Shown here: positions 44,889 through 52,660 of the stretch, piece after piece | How positions within the stretch are numbered: position 1 is the stretch's first letter | Layout of the letters: every line of letters starts with the position of its first letter | Assembly (NCBI RefSeq): GCF_004299445.1 | Contig: NZ_SCTC01000043.1 | Location: forward strand, 1-64,000 | Direction of reading: 5' to 3' | DNA: 64,000 nt | Source: Phenylobacterium sp. | GTDB lineage: Bacteria; Pseudomonadota; Alphaproteobacteria; Caulobacterales; Caulobacteraceae | Translations under genes and position numbers: made by a program | Notes under the pieces: model-generated | What the model was told of the DNA's origin: nothing | The model's database searches: none | The model's input: only the letters and a program-made list of their open reading frames with translations

Positions 44889-46076
44889 GTGGCGCGCAAA
44901 CTCACGTTCGAATTCCTCCGCACCGAGGCTGCATCGGCCGGCGTGCTCGCGGCGGCCGCCGTGGCCGCGCTGATCGTGGCGAACTCGCCGCTGGCGGGGG
45001 ACTACTTCGCCCTGCTGAAGAGCAAGCATGCCCTCGCCCTGGGCCCCCTGTCGCTGACTCTGTCGGTGTCGGACTGGATCAAGGAAGGGCTGATGTCGCT
45101 GTTCTTCCTTGTCGTCGGCCTGGAGATCAAGCACGAGATCCTGCGGGGCGAACTGAGCGATCCGCGCAAGCTGGCCACGCCAGTGATCGCCGCGCTCGGC
45201 GGGATGATCGGGCCGGTCGTGGTCTACCTGACCCTGTCGGGCGTCCTGGGCGCGCCCCATGCCGGCTGGCCGATCCCGGTCGCCACCGACATCGCCTTCG
45301 CCCTGGGCGTCCTGGCGCTGGTGGGTCGGGGACTGCCCCCGTCCCTGCGGATCTTCCTGCTGACCCTCGCCATCGTCGACGACCTCGGGGCCATCGTGCT
45401 GATCGGCGCCCTCTACAGCGGCGGGACCGACTGGACGATGGCCGGGGCGGCGGCGGGAATGCTGGCCGCCATCGCGCTGGCGGCCCGCCTGGGCAAGATG
45501 CCGTCGCCGTTCTGGATCATCGGATTTGCGGCCATCTGGTGGTGCACCGTCCTGTCGGGATTGAGCACCTCGCTGGCCGCCGTCGCGTTCGCCGTCATCG
45601 TGCCCCTGAAGCCCCGGCGCGAGGATCACCAGAGCCCCCTGCAGGAAGCCATGCACGACCTGCACCCCTACAACGCCTTCCTCGTGCTGCCGCTTTTCGC
45701 CTTCGCCAAGGCGGGGGTTTCGATGGCCGGGCTGGGGATGGAGCAGGCGCTGGCCCCGCTGGTCATCGCCATCGCCCTGGGGCTGTTCCTGGGGAAGCAG
45801 ACCGGCGTGCTGGGCGCCGTGTGGCTGGTCACGAAGCTGAGGCTGGGCGAGCGGCCCGCCGGCGCCACCTGGCTCGAGCTCTACGGCGTGAGCCTGCTGT
45901 GCGGCATCGGGTTCACCATGAGCCTGTTCATCGGGGCGCTGGCGTTTCCCGGCCAAGCCACCGACCTGCAGACCGAGGTCAAGCTGGGCGTGCTCGGCGG
46001 CAGCGTGCTGTCGGCCATCGCCGCCGCGGTCGTACTGACCTTCGCGCGCCGGGCCAAGGCGGCGGTGCCGGCGTAG
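44889..46076 (+). CDS. nhaA: Na+/H+ antiporter NhaA
   Basis: The GTG at 44889 has GGGAGG just upstream; 395 aa with about 12 TM. FFLVVGLEIKHEILRGELSDPRK and the transport motif ATDIAFALGVLALVGRGLP with paired Asp (TLAIVDDLGAIVLIG) match NhaA. It exchanges Na+ for H+ in the inner membrane for pH and salt homeostasis. Divergent from the CrtI-like gene. Confidence 0.97.
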   Translation: MARKLTFEFLRTEAASAGVLAAAAVAALIVANSPLAGDYFALLKSKHALALGPLSLTLSVSDWIKEGLMSLFFLVVGLEIKHEILRGELSDPRKLATPVIAALGGMIGPVVVYLTLSGVLGAPHAGWPIPVATDIAFALGVLALVGRGLPPSLRIFLLTLAIVDDLGAIVLIGALYSGGTDWTMAGAAAGMLAAIALAARLGKMPSPFWIIGFAAIWWCTVLSGLSTSLAAVAFAVIVPLKPRREDHQSPLQEAMHDLHPYNAFLVLPLFAFAKAGVSMAGLGMEQALAPLVIAIALGLFLGKQTGVLGAVWLVTKLRLGERPAGATWLELYGVSLLCGIGFTMSLFIGALAFPGQATDLQTEVKLGVLGGSVLSAIAAAVVLTFARRAKAAVPA

Positions 46077-46104
46077 GCTGGCTAGAGTCCCGTGGTCGCA
46101 GCGG

Positions 46105-46806
46105 TCAATCCGCGAAGAGCGCCCGGGCCGTGAACGTCGCTGCGACGGCGCCCGCGAGCTGGGCGGCGATGAAGGCGGGGGCGGACGACGGGTCGATGCC
46201 GGCAAAGGTGTCGGAAAGGCTGCGAGCTACCGTCACCGCCGGATTGGCGAAGGACGTCGAGGCGGTGAACCAGTAGGCGGCGGTGATGTAGAGGCCGACG
46301 GCGACGGGGGTGAAGTCCGGGCGGAAACGGATCGTCCCGAGGATCGTCAGGACCAGGCCGAAGGTGGCCAAGGCCTCGGAGAAGGCCTGAGCCGGACCGT
46401 CGCGCAGCTTGGTCGACACCTGCAGGATCGGCTCTGCGAACATCACGTGGGCCGCGTAGACGCCCGCGATGGCGCCGGCGACCTGGGCGGCGAGATAGGC
46501 CGCCGCGAGCCCCCAGCCGATCTCGCGGCGCAGCGCGAACACGAGGGTGACCGCGGGGTTGAAGTGGGCGCCCGACAGCGGCCCGAAGATGGTGATCAGC
46601 ACCACCAGCGCTGCGCCCGTGGCCAGGGTGTTGCCCAGCAGCGCGATGGCGACGTTTCCGCCGGCCAGCGTTTCGCCCATGATCCCGGAGCCCACGACCA
46701 CCGCCAGAAGCAGCGCCGTGCCCAGCGCCTCGGCGGCGAGGCGGCGGGCGGGACCGAAGGGTTCGCGCGGCGGCTCCAGGCTGGCCGCAGTGTCGTCTGG
46801 CGTCAT
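46105..46806 (-). CDS. aqpS: Aquaglyceroporin (AqpS/GlpF type) of the arsenic operon
   Basis: 233 aa with six TM helices. The two NPA boxes are HFNPAVTLVFALRR and SFANPAVTVARSLSD. AqpS in Sinorhizobium meliloti exports arsenite by passive flow and replaces ArsB. It is last in the order arsI-arsR-arsC-aqpS, overlapping arsC by 4 bp (46803-46806). No Acr3 or ArsB is encoded nearby. Confidence 0.9.
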   Translation of the reverse strand: MTPDDTAASLEPPREPFGPARRLAAEALGTALLLAVVVGSGIMGETLAGGNVAIALLGNTLATGAALVVLITIFGPLSGAHFNPAVTLVFALRREIGWGLAAAYLAAQVAGAIAGVYAAHVMFAEPILQVSTKLRDGPAQAFSEALATFGLVLTILGTIRFRPDFTPVAVGLYITAAYWFTASTSFANPAVTVARSLSDTFAGIDPSSAPAFIAAQLAGAVAATFTARALFAD

Positions 46807-47324
46807 CCGGCAGGCTGGGTCTGCGCGCCGCCGATCTCGTCCAGCTGCTTCTGGAGCGACATCCGGTCGAGCTTGGCGAGAGGCAGGTTCACGAAGAGCG
46901 AAATCCGGTCGCTAAGCCTCCGATAGGTGTCGGCGAACGCCAGGGCGATCTCCGCCTCGTTGCCCGTGGCGCGCGCCGGATCGGGCATGCCCCAGTGCGC
47001 GGTCACCGGATGGCCCGGCCACCAGGGGCAGACCTCGCCGGCGGCGTCGTCACAGACGGTGAAGATGAAGTCGAGCTCGGGCGCGTCCGGGTTGGTCTCG
47101 CGCGAGAACTCGTCCCACGACTTGGAGCGGAAGCCGCTGGTGTCGTGATTGAACGTCTGCAGCAGCGCCAGCGCGTTGGGATTGACCTGGCCCGTCGGGA
47201 ACGAGCCGGCCGACCAGGCGCGGAAGCGGCCGGCGCCCAGCTGGTTCATAAGCGCCTCGGCGATGATCGAGCGGCAGGAGTTGCCGGTGCACAGGAAGAG
47301 GACGTTGTAGGGTCGATCGTTCAT
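46803..47324 (-). CDS. arsC: Arsenate reductase, low-molecular-weight phosphatase type
   Basis: The ATG at 47324 (MNDRPYNVLFLCTGNSCRSIIAEALMN) gives 173 aa. The catalytic P-loop is LCTGNSCRS with Cys nucleophile; the second Cys is in FTVCDDAAGEVCPWWPGHP, the thioredoxin-coupled class. It reduces As(V) to As(III). The gene is 11 bp downstream of arsR and overlaps aqpS by 4 bp. Confidence 0.94.
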   Translation of the reverse strand: MNDRPYNVLFLCTGNSCRSIIAEALMNQLGAGRFRAWSAGSFPTGQVNPNALALLQTFNHDTSGFRSKSWDEFSRETNPDAPELDFIFTVCDDAAGEVCPWWPGHPVTAHWGMPDPARATGNEAEIALAFADTYRRLSDRISLFVNLPLAKLDRMSLQKQLDEIGGAQTQPAG

Positions 47325-47335
47325 CGTCGTCTCTG

Positions 47336-47689
47336 TCAGCAGCGAGCGCCTTCGGCGGCGCACCCGGCGCTGGCCTGGGCCGCCAGCGGCGCGCAAATCT
47401 CGGGCTTGCCGGCGCAGCAGTCCTCCATGAGGAAGGCCAGCAGGCCGCGCATCTGTTCGTAGGCGGCGCGATAGATGATCGAGCGTCCGTCGCGGCGCGA
47501 GACGATCAGGCCGGCGTTCGACAGGATCGTCAGGTTGGCCGAGAGGCTGCTCTGCGGACTGCCGGTGGTCCGCGCGATCTCGCCGGCGGCCATCCCGTCG
47601 GGCCCCGCCTGAACGAGCAGGCGGAACACGTCGAGACGACCGGGATGGGCGAGCGCGCCGAGACCGCGGATCGCTTCTTCTTTTTCCAT
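47336..47689 (-). CDS. arsR: ArsR family arsenic-responsive repressor
   Basis: 117 aa. Winged HTH (ALAHPGRLDVFRLLVQAGPDGMAAGEIARTTGSPQSSLSANLTILSNAGLIVSRRDGRSIIYRAAYEQM). The C-terminal Cys cluster (EDCCAGKPEICAPL, SAGCAAEGARC) is the likely As(III) sensor. A palindrome at 47688-47711 covers its start, suggesting autoregulation. Confidence 0.94.
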   Translation of the reverse strand: MEKEEAIRGLGALAHPGRLDVFRLLVQAGPDGMAAGEIARTTGSPQSSLSANLTILSNAGLIVSRRDGRSIIYRAAYEQMRGLLAFLMEDCCAGKPEICAPLAAQASAGCAAEGARC

Positions 47690-47711
47690 TGTTCTGGAAT
47701 ATCAGAACAAT
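47688..47711. promoter_or_regulatory. ArsR operator overlapping the arsR start
   Basis: ATTGTTCTG at 47688-47696, spacer GAATAT, and CAGAACAAT at 47703-47711: a perfect 9-bp dyad. It lies over the arsR start codon and 26 bp before the arsI 3' end, in the position expected for autogenous ArsR control. Confidence 0.72.
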
Positions 47712-47736
47712 TGAGTCGCAGCCCAGAGCTTTTGTG

Positions 47737-48219
47737 TCAGCAGCAGGCGCTGGCGGTGGCCGGGACCGACTCGGCCTTCGGGGCCGGGGCGCCGCAGCAG
47801 GCGGCCGCTGGCTTCTGGGCCTCGAGCGCCGCCAGAGCATCGCTTGCGCCGTAGGTGGTCGCCTCGCCGAACGTATAGAACGTTTCCCAGCGCAGGCCGG
47901 CCGGATCGGCGACCCAGCTCTTGTCCGACTGGGCGTAGCAGCAGGTGGTGGCTTCCTCGTCGAAGGTCTGGGCGCCGGCGGCCTTCAGGCGGCCCGCAAG
48001 CTCGGCAAGCTCGGCGTTCGAATCCACCTGGATGCCCACGTGGTCGAGGCCCGCGGCGCGGTCGCGCTGCGAGATGGCGAAGTTCACCTTCGGGTCGTCG
48101 AGCATCCACTTGGCGTAGTCGTCCTTCACCACCGTGGGCTTCGCCCCGAAAAGGGTCTCGTAGAACTGGATCGACTGGTCGAGGTCGGGGACGCTGACGT
48201 GCAGATGGAGGCGCTTCAT
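47737..48219 (-). CDS. arsI: ArsI/CadI-family metalloenzyme (VOC fold)
   Basis: 160 aa. VOC-fold N-terminus MKRLHLHVSVPDLDQSIQFYETLFGAKP. The vicinal Cys pair in ATTCCYAQSDKSWV is the ArsI signature. Metal ligands His in HVSVPD, His in DHVGIQV and a Glu in WETFY. The Cys-rich tail (AAACCGAPAPK, ATASACC) suggests metal binding. ArsI cleaves the C-As bond of trivalent methylarsenicals. It is the first gene of the arsenic locus, with a 47-bp gap before arsR. Confidence 0.9.
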   Translation of the reverse strand: MKRLHLHVSVPDLDQSIQFYETLFGAKPTVVKDDYAKWMLDDPKVNFAISQRDRAAGLDHVGIQVDSNAELAELAGRLKAAGAQTFDEEATTCCYAQSDKSWVADPAGLRWETFYTFGEATTYGASDALAALEAQKPAAACCGAPAPKAESVPATASACC

Positions 48220-48249
48220 GGTGTTGGGCTCCGGTTTCGAACTGTATCC

Positions 48250-48275
48250 ATTCTATATTTCTAGAAGTTTGGAAT
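48250..48275. promoter_or_regulatory. Imperfect dyad upstream of arsI (candidate ArsR/CadI-type operator)
   Basis: A 26-bp dyad (ATTC...TTCTAGAA...GAAT) centred between 48262 and 48263, 10 of 13 pairs matched, 31 bp upstream of the arsI start. AT-rich in an otherwise GC-rich region, as expected at a promoter. Specificity unknown. Confidence 0.45.
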
Positions 48276-48361
48276 AGTCAAGAGGCGCCGAGCGCGCGCC
48301 GCCGGTGAACCTGGGCTGACGACGAAGCGGAACAACGCGGCTCGTCGGCCATTCCGCGTGC

Positions 48362-49375
48362 ATGGCCCGGCTCGCGATCCGACACGAAACCTTCTACGGC
48401 TACGACCGACCGGTCTCGTTCGGCCTGCACCGGCTGCTGGTGCGGCCGCGCGACAGCCATGCGATCCGGGTGGCCGACGCCGTGCTGACCGTCTCGCCGC
48501 CCGGCGAGACGCGGTGGGTCTACGACGCCCTGGGCAACTCGGTTTGCCGCTTCACGCCTCAGGGCCAGTCGAGCGGGCTTTCGATCGTCAGCGAACTGGT
48601 GATCGAGCGGTTCCCAGCCCAGCTGTCGGACGTGCGCATCGAGGATCCGCAGACGGCCACGCCCATCGTCTATGCGCCGACCGACCGCGCGGTCCTGGCC
48701 CCCTTCCTCGATCCGGTCACCGAGGACGCCAACGGCGACTTGCTGAAGTGGCTCCGCAACCTGGTGGGCAGCCCGTACGAGCCTGCACTGGATTCGCTGA
48801 TGCGGCTGAACCAGTACATCCACAACACCTTCGAGTACGAGCCCCGCGACATGGGCGCGGCCCAGGACCCCGCCCACACCGTGCGCATGGGCTCGGGCAC
48901 GTGCCGCGACTTCGCCTGGCTGATGGTCGAGTCGCTGCGCCGGCTGGGCTACGCGGCGCGGTTCGTGACAGGCTATCTCTATTGCCCGGCGAATTCGGGG
49001 ATGCGCGGCGCCGGCGCCACGCATGCGTGGTGCGAGGCCTTCCTGCCCGATCTGGGGTGGACCGAATTCGACCCGACCAACGCGCTGGTCGAGAGCCCAG
49101 ACCTGATCCCCGTGGCGGTGGCGCGCACACCGGCCGAGGCCGCGCCGGTGTCGGGCACGATCTATGGCGATCCGGGCGGCGCCTATCTCAGCGTTCACGT
49201 GGATGTGCAGGCCGCCGATTCGATTCCCGGAGCAGCTTCGGGCATGAATTTCAGCGGCGAAGACAGATGGAAGGACAGTCGCCATGACTCACGGCTTCCA
49301 ACAACAGGCCTCCATGCTGGGACTGGCGTTCCCGAAATCGGCCGCCATGCCGCAACACGGGCAGAAGCCCCCTGA
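48362..49375 (+). CDS. Transglutaminase-like cysteine protease family protein
   Basis: 337 aa. The N-terminal about 80 residues are the bacterial transglutaminase-N domain (IRHETFYGYDRPVSFGLHRLLVRPRD). Catalytic triad: Cys in GSGTCRDFAWLMVESLRRLG, His in GATHAWCEAFLPDLGW, Asp in EFDPTNALV. The C-terminal 40 residues overlap a 48-aa ORF in another frame (49284). A family member of unknown specificity. Confidence 0.88.
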   Translation: MARLAIRHETFYGYDRPVSFGLHRLLVRPRDSHAIRVADAVLTVSPPGETRWVYDALGNSVCRFTPQGQSSGLSIVSELVIERFPAQLSDVRIEDPQTATPIVYAPTDRAVLAPFLDPVTEDANGDLLKWLRNLVGSPYEPALDSLMRLNQYIHNTFEYEPRDMGAAQDPAHTVRMGSGTCRDFAWLMVESLRRLGYAARFVTGYLYCPANSGMRGAGATHAWCEAFLPDLGWTEFDPTNALVESPDLIPVAVARTPAEAAPVSGTIYGDPGGAYLSVHVDVQAADSIPGAASGMNFSGEDRWKDSRHDSRLPTTGLHAGTGVPEIGRHAATRAEAP

Positions 49376-49430
49376 GAAGCCCCTGCCCGTCCGCGCGCCG
49401 CGCAGCTATAAGCCGCGTCCGGGACATTGA
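49284..49430 (+). CDS. Small ORF, 48 aa, overlapping the transglutaminase 3' end
   Basis: The ATG at 49284 has a strong GGAAGGA eight bases upstream (49269-49275). It encodes a basic, Pro/Gln/His-rich peptide starting MTHGFQQQASMLGLAFPKS and ending PRSYKPRPGH. It shares bases with the transglutaminase 3' end out of frame. No homologue recognised. Confidence 0.45.
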   Translation: MTHGFQQQASMLGLAFPKSAAMPQHGQKPPEKPLPVRAPRSYKPRPGH

Positions 49431-49481
49431 TCCGTCCGTAAAGACGGCGAGCCCGAGTTGGCCGCGAAAGAGGATGACAGC

Positions 49482-50087
49482 ATGAGCCTGGTTTTGGGTC
49501 GTCGCGAACTGCTGACAGCGGGCGTCGGTCTGCTGGTCCCCAGTGCGGCCCTGGCGGCGCCGCCGCCGCGGCTGGCCTTCGCGGTGTTCCGCAATGGGAA
49601 CAAGGTGGGCGAGCACGTCATCAATTTCTCGGGCGACGACGATGCGCGCACGCTGACCACCGATGTGAACATGGTGGTCAAGGTCGGACCGGTGCCGGTC
49701 TACAAGTACAAGCACACGGCGGTCGAGAAGTGGGCCGGCGGCAAGTTCGTCAGCGTCGACACCACCACCAACGGCAACGGCAAGATCACCAAGGCCTCGG
49801 CCCGGGCCATGGGCGGGTACGTCGCGATCACCGGCCCCACCGGCGCCTCCCGCGGGCCGGCCGACGCAGCGCCGCTGAGCCACTGGAACCAGGCCAGCTT
49901 CGGACGCCCCCTGTTCAATCAGCAGGAAGGCAAGATGCTGAAGGTCACCTGCACCCGTGTGAAGCCGGGCCACTGGCAGATCCGCGGCGAGGCCGAGATC
50001 GACGACTTCTACGACGCGAACGGCAACTGGCTGGCGCTGCGGGGCAAGCTCGAGGACGGCTCGAAGCTGGAATACAAGCGCATCTGA
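49482..50087 (+). CDS. DUF6134-like secreted protein
   Basis: The ATG at 49482 has AGAGGA 8 bp upstream, giving 201 aa with a Tat-like signal (LGRRELLTAGVGLLVPSAALAA). The mature part (LAFAVFRNGNKVGEHVINFSGDDDARTLTTDVNMVVK, VEKWAGGKFVSVDTTTNGNG) resembles DUF6134, an uncharacterised periplasmic family. It ends overlapping the next gene by one base (TGATG). Confidence 0.75.
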   Translation: MSLVLGRRELLTAGVGLLVPSAALAAPPPRLAFAVFRNGNKVGEHVINFSGDDDARTLTTDVNMVVKVGPVPVYKYKHTAVEKWAGGKFVSVDTTTNGNGKITKASARAMGGYVAITGPTGASRGPADAAPLSHWNQASFGRPLFNQQEGKMLKVTCTRVKPGHWQIRGEAEIDDFYDANGNWLALRGKLEDGSKLEYKRI

Positions 50088-50713
50088 TGGCTGGGCCCGA
50101 GGCGTCGGACGCCCGGTCCCTATTGCGCCGGGCGGTGGCCTGGGTCGCCATCCTAAACCTGGCCTATTTCGGGGTCGAGTTCGCCGCAGCGCTGGCGATC
50201 GGCTCGGTGTCGCTGTTTGCGGACTCGATCGATTTCCTCGAGGACGCCTCGGTCAATCTCCTGATCCTGCTTGCGCTCGGATGGGCCGCGGCGGCTCGGG
50301 CGCGGCTGGGCATGGTTCTGGCCGCGATCCTGCTGGCGCCGGGCGTGGCCACCCTGTGGACCGCCTGGGAGAAATTCAACCAGCCCGTGGCGCCTGACCC
50401 GGTGGCGCTGTCAGTGACCGGTCTCGGGGCGCTGGCGGTGAACCTGACCTGTGCATTCCTCCTGGCGCGACACCGGGCCTCCGGCGGCAGCCTGACCAGG
50501 GCGGCGTTCCTGTCGGCGCGCAACGATGCGTTCGCCAACCTGGCGATCATCGCCGCCGGCCTCGTCACCGCCTTCCTCTGGCGCTCGGCGTGGCCGGACC
50601 TGGCGGTGGGCCTTGCCATCGCCGCCATGAACGCTGACGCGGCGCGCGAAGTTTTCCAGGCCGCCCGCGAGGAGCACCGCGCAGCCTTGCCCGGCGACCC
50701 TGGCCGTGCCTAA
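50087..50713 (+). CDS. Cation transporter, CDF-like, without cytoplasmic C-terminal domain
   Basis: 208 aa, five to six TM helices, starting immediately at the stop of the upstream gene (TGATG). Metal-site Asp residues lie in SLFADSIDFLEDASVN and in ARNDAFANLAIIAAG. It resembles cation diffusion facilitators but ends after the membrane part and so lacks the usual metal-sensing cytoplasmic domain. Metal unknown. Confidence 0.72.
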   Translation: MAGPEASDARSLLRRAVAWVAILNLAYFGVEFAAALAIGSVSLFADSIDFLEDASVNLLILLALGWAAAARARLGMVLAAILLAPGVATLWTAWEKFNQPVAPDPVALSVTGLGALAVNLTCAFLLARHRASGGSLTRAAFLSARNDAFANLAIIAAGLVTAFLWRSAWPDLAVGLAIAAMNADAAREVFQAAREEHRAALPGDPGRA

Positions 50714-50835
50714 CTCGGGCTTATGTGCACCGAGCGCCTGAGGGACTAGCTCCCACCCGTCGAACCTGATGGCCGCCGCCGCGGAACGCGGCGTTGCGCC
50801 AGTGTACATGCGCGTGCCCCGGGGGCATCTCTTTC

Positions 50836-51993
50836 ATGAGCTTCTTCTCCAACGCGGCGGTGAACCGCCTCAATCTGCATTCCGGCATCCAGACGCTGGC
50901 CCAGGAGGCCGGCGGCATCTTCATCCTCGTCTTCCTGCTGAAGGCCGGCGTGCCGGCGCCGCTGGTGCTGTGTTCGATGGCGGCGATGACCGCCCTTCGC
51001 TTCATCCTGCGACCCTTCGTGCTGCCCTTCGCCCGGCGCTTCGGCCTGCGGACGACGCTGGTCCTCGGCACAGCCCTGGAGGCCGCCGTCTTCCCGATCC
51101 TGCCGTTTGTGAAGGGCGTGGACGGGGCGTTCCTGGCCATGGTGCTCGTGAGCCCCTTGGGCAGCGTGCTCTACTGGACCTGCTATCACGCCTACTTCGC
51201 CGCCGTGGGCGACGCGGAGCACAGGGGCGGTCAGGTCGCGATCCGTACGGCGCTGTTGGCGCTGGTGGGCATCGGAGCGCCGCTTCTGGGCGGATGGGCG
51301 CTGTTCCTGGGCGGTCCGTGGCTGGCCTTTCCCGCCGCCGGCATGGTCCAGGTGCTGGCGGCCCTGCCACTGCTGGGTGCGCCGCAGGTGGCCGTGGCCG
51401 ACGACGCGCCGGGCGGCTTCCGCGCCGCGTGGCTGGGCTCGGCGCTGATGGCGTGCGACGGCGTCTTCGCCGGCGGCTACCACTACGTCTGGCAGGTCGC
51501 ACTGTTTATCGCCCTGGGGGAGAGCTTCACCGCCTATGGCGGGGCGATGGCGCTCTCCGCTCTGGCGGGGACGGTCTTCACACTCTGGATCGGCAAGCAC
51601 ATCGACGCCGGCAAAGGGCGATCGGCCATTGTCATCGCCTTTGTCGTGGCCGCCGGCGTGCTGGCGCTGCGAGGCGTCAGCCTGGGTTCGCCCTGGCTCG
51701 CCGTAACCGCCAATGCGCTTGGGGCGCTGGTGGTGGCGGTTTGGGTCCCGGCCCTGATGGCCCCGATCTACAACCTGGCCAAGGCCTCACCCTGCCCGCT
51801 GCGGTTCAGCGTGGCGACCGAGGGCGGCTGGGACATCGGCTGCGGGCTGTCGTGCCTGGCGGGCGCGGCGATCGTGGCGAGCGGAGCGACCTACGCCGCG
51901 CCGATCCTGATCGGCCTCGTCGGCGTGACGATGGCGTCGGGGCTGCTGTGGCGGGGCTACGGCGCCTCGGGCCCCACGGCCTTGAGCACATAG
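50836..51993 (+). CDS. MFS-like membrane transporter
   Basis: The ATG at 50836 (MSFFSNAAVNRLNLHSGIQTLAQEAGGIFILVFLL) gives 385 aa and about 12 TM helices. Family detail is weak: it shows the loop FVLPFARRFGLRTTLVLGTALEA like an MFS. Substrate unknown. Its 3' end overlaps the convergent small gene by 37 bp. Confidence 0.8.
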   Translation: MSFFSNAAVNRLNLHSGIQTLAQEAGGIFILVFLLKAGVPAPLVLCSMAAMTALRFILRPFVLPFARRFGLRTTLVLGTALEAAVFPILPFVKGVDGAFLAMVLVSPLGSVLYWTCYHAYFAAVGDAEHRGGQVAIRTALLALVGIGAPLLGGWALFLGGPWLAFPAAGMVQVLAALPLLGAPQVAVADDAPGGFRAAWLGSALMACDGVFAGGYHYVWQVALFIALGESFTAYGGAMALSALAGTVFTLWIGKHIDAGKGRSAIVIAFVVAAGVLALRGVSLGSPWLAVTANALGALVVAVWVPALMAPIYNLAKASPCPLRFSVATEGGWDIGCGLSCLAGAAIVASGATYAAPILIGLVGVTMASGLLWRGYGASGPTALST

Positions 51994-52412
51994 GCGTCGA
52001 AGGCGGCCCGGGCGGTGGTGAGGCAGCCGTCGACCTGGGCCACCGAGACGATGCCATCGAAGCGGGTGAGATCGGCGTCGGGGCAGACCTTGCCCATGCT
52101 GGGCGCGGCGCGGCGGACGCGCGCCGGGGCCACCAGCAGCTTCAGCACCTGGACGCGGCTTTCGTTCACGCTTGCCAACTGGGTGCGGGGCGCACGAACG
52201 GGCGACGCCCCGCCGGCCAGCCGGGTCACCTGGCCCGCGGTGTCGACCAGCACGACGCTGCGGCCCTGGGCGATCTGCAGGCTCTCGCCGCTGGCCACCT
52301 CGCGGCCGCGCGCGATCGCAGGGTCGGTAGACGAGACGACGACGAAATCAGCGGCGGCGGCGCCGCCGGCAAAGCCGGCGGCCAGCGCCAGGCCGAGGAT
52401 CAGACTACGCAA
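51957..52412 (-). CDS. Secreted protein of unknown function, 151 aa
   Basis: The TTG at 52412 with GGAGG 5 bp upstream begins a clear signal peptide (MRSLILGLALAAGFAGGAAAA). The mature part starts DFVVVSSTDPAIARGREVASGESLQIAQGRSVVLVDTAG, beta-rich, with two Cys (GKVCPDADL, VDGCLTT). No family named. It lies between two MFS genes and overlaps the first. Confidence 0.7.
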   Translation of the reverse strand: MRSLILGLALAAGFAGGAAAADFVVVSSTDPAIARGREVASGESLQIAQGRSVVLVDTAGQVTRLAGGASPVRAPRTQLASVNESRVQVLKLLVAPARVRRAAPSMGKVCPDADLTRFDGIVSVAQVDGCLTTARAAFDAYVLKAVGPEAP

Positions 52413-52660
52413 GGGCGCCTCCACTGGACCGGCGGCGACTCTGGCGACCGCGCGCCGCCCGTCAAGCGCTTGCCCCGGTCGGGCGACGCCGCGGAAACCG
52501 AAAACTTCGTACGGCGAGGGGCGCTCTGGGCGTTGCGCCACCGGCAAATCCCCCTAGCATTGGGACAGGGCGGCCCGCGCGCGGACCGCACCTTCGAAAT
52601 TTCGCCGCTTTCAGGGAGCCGTGGGGCCGGGCGCAAGAACCCGGCGGTGCGGGCTAAGTT

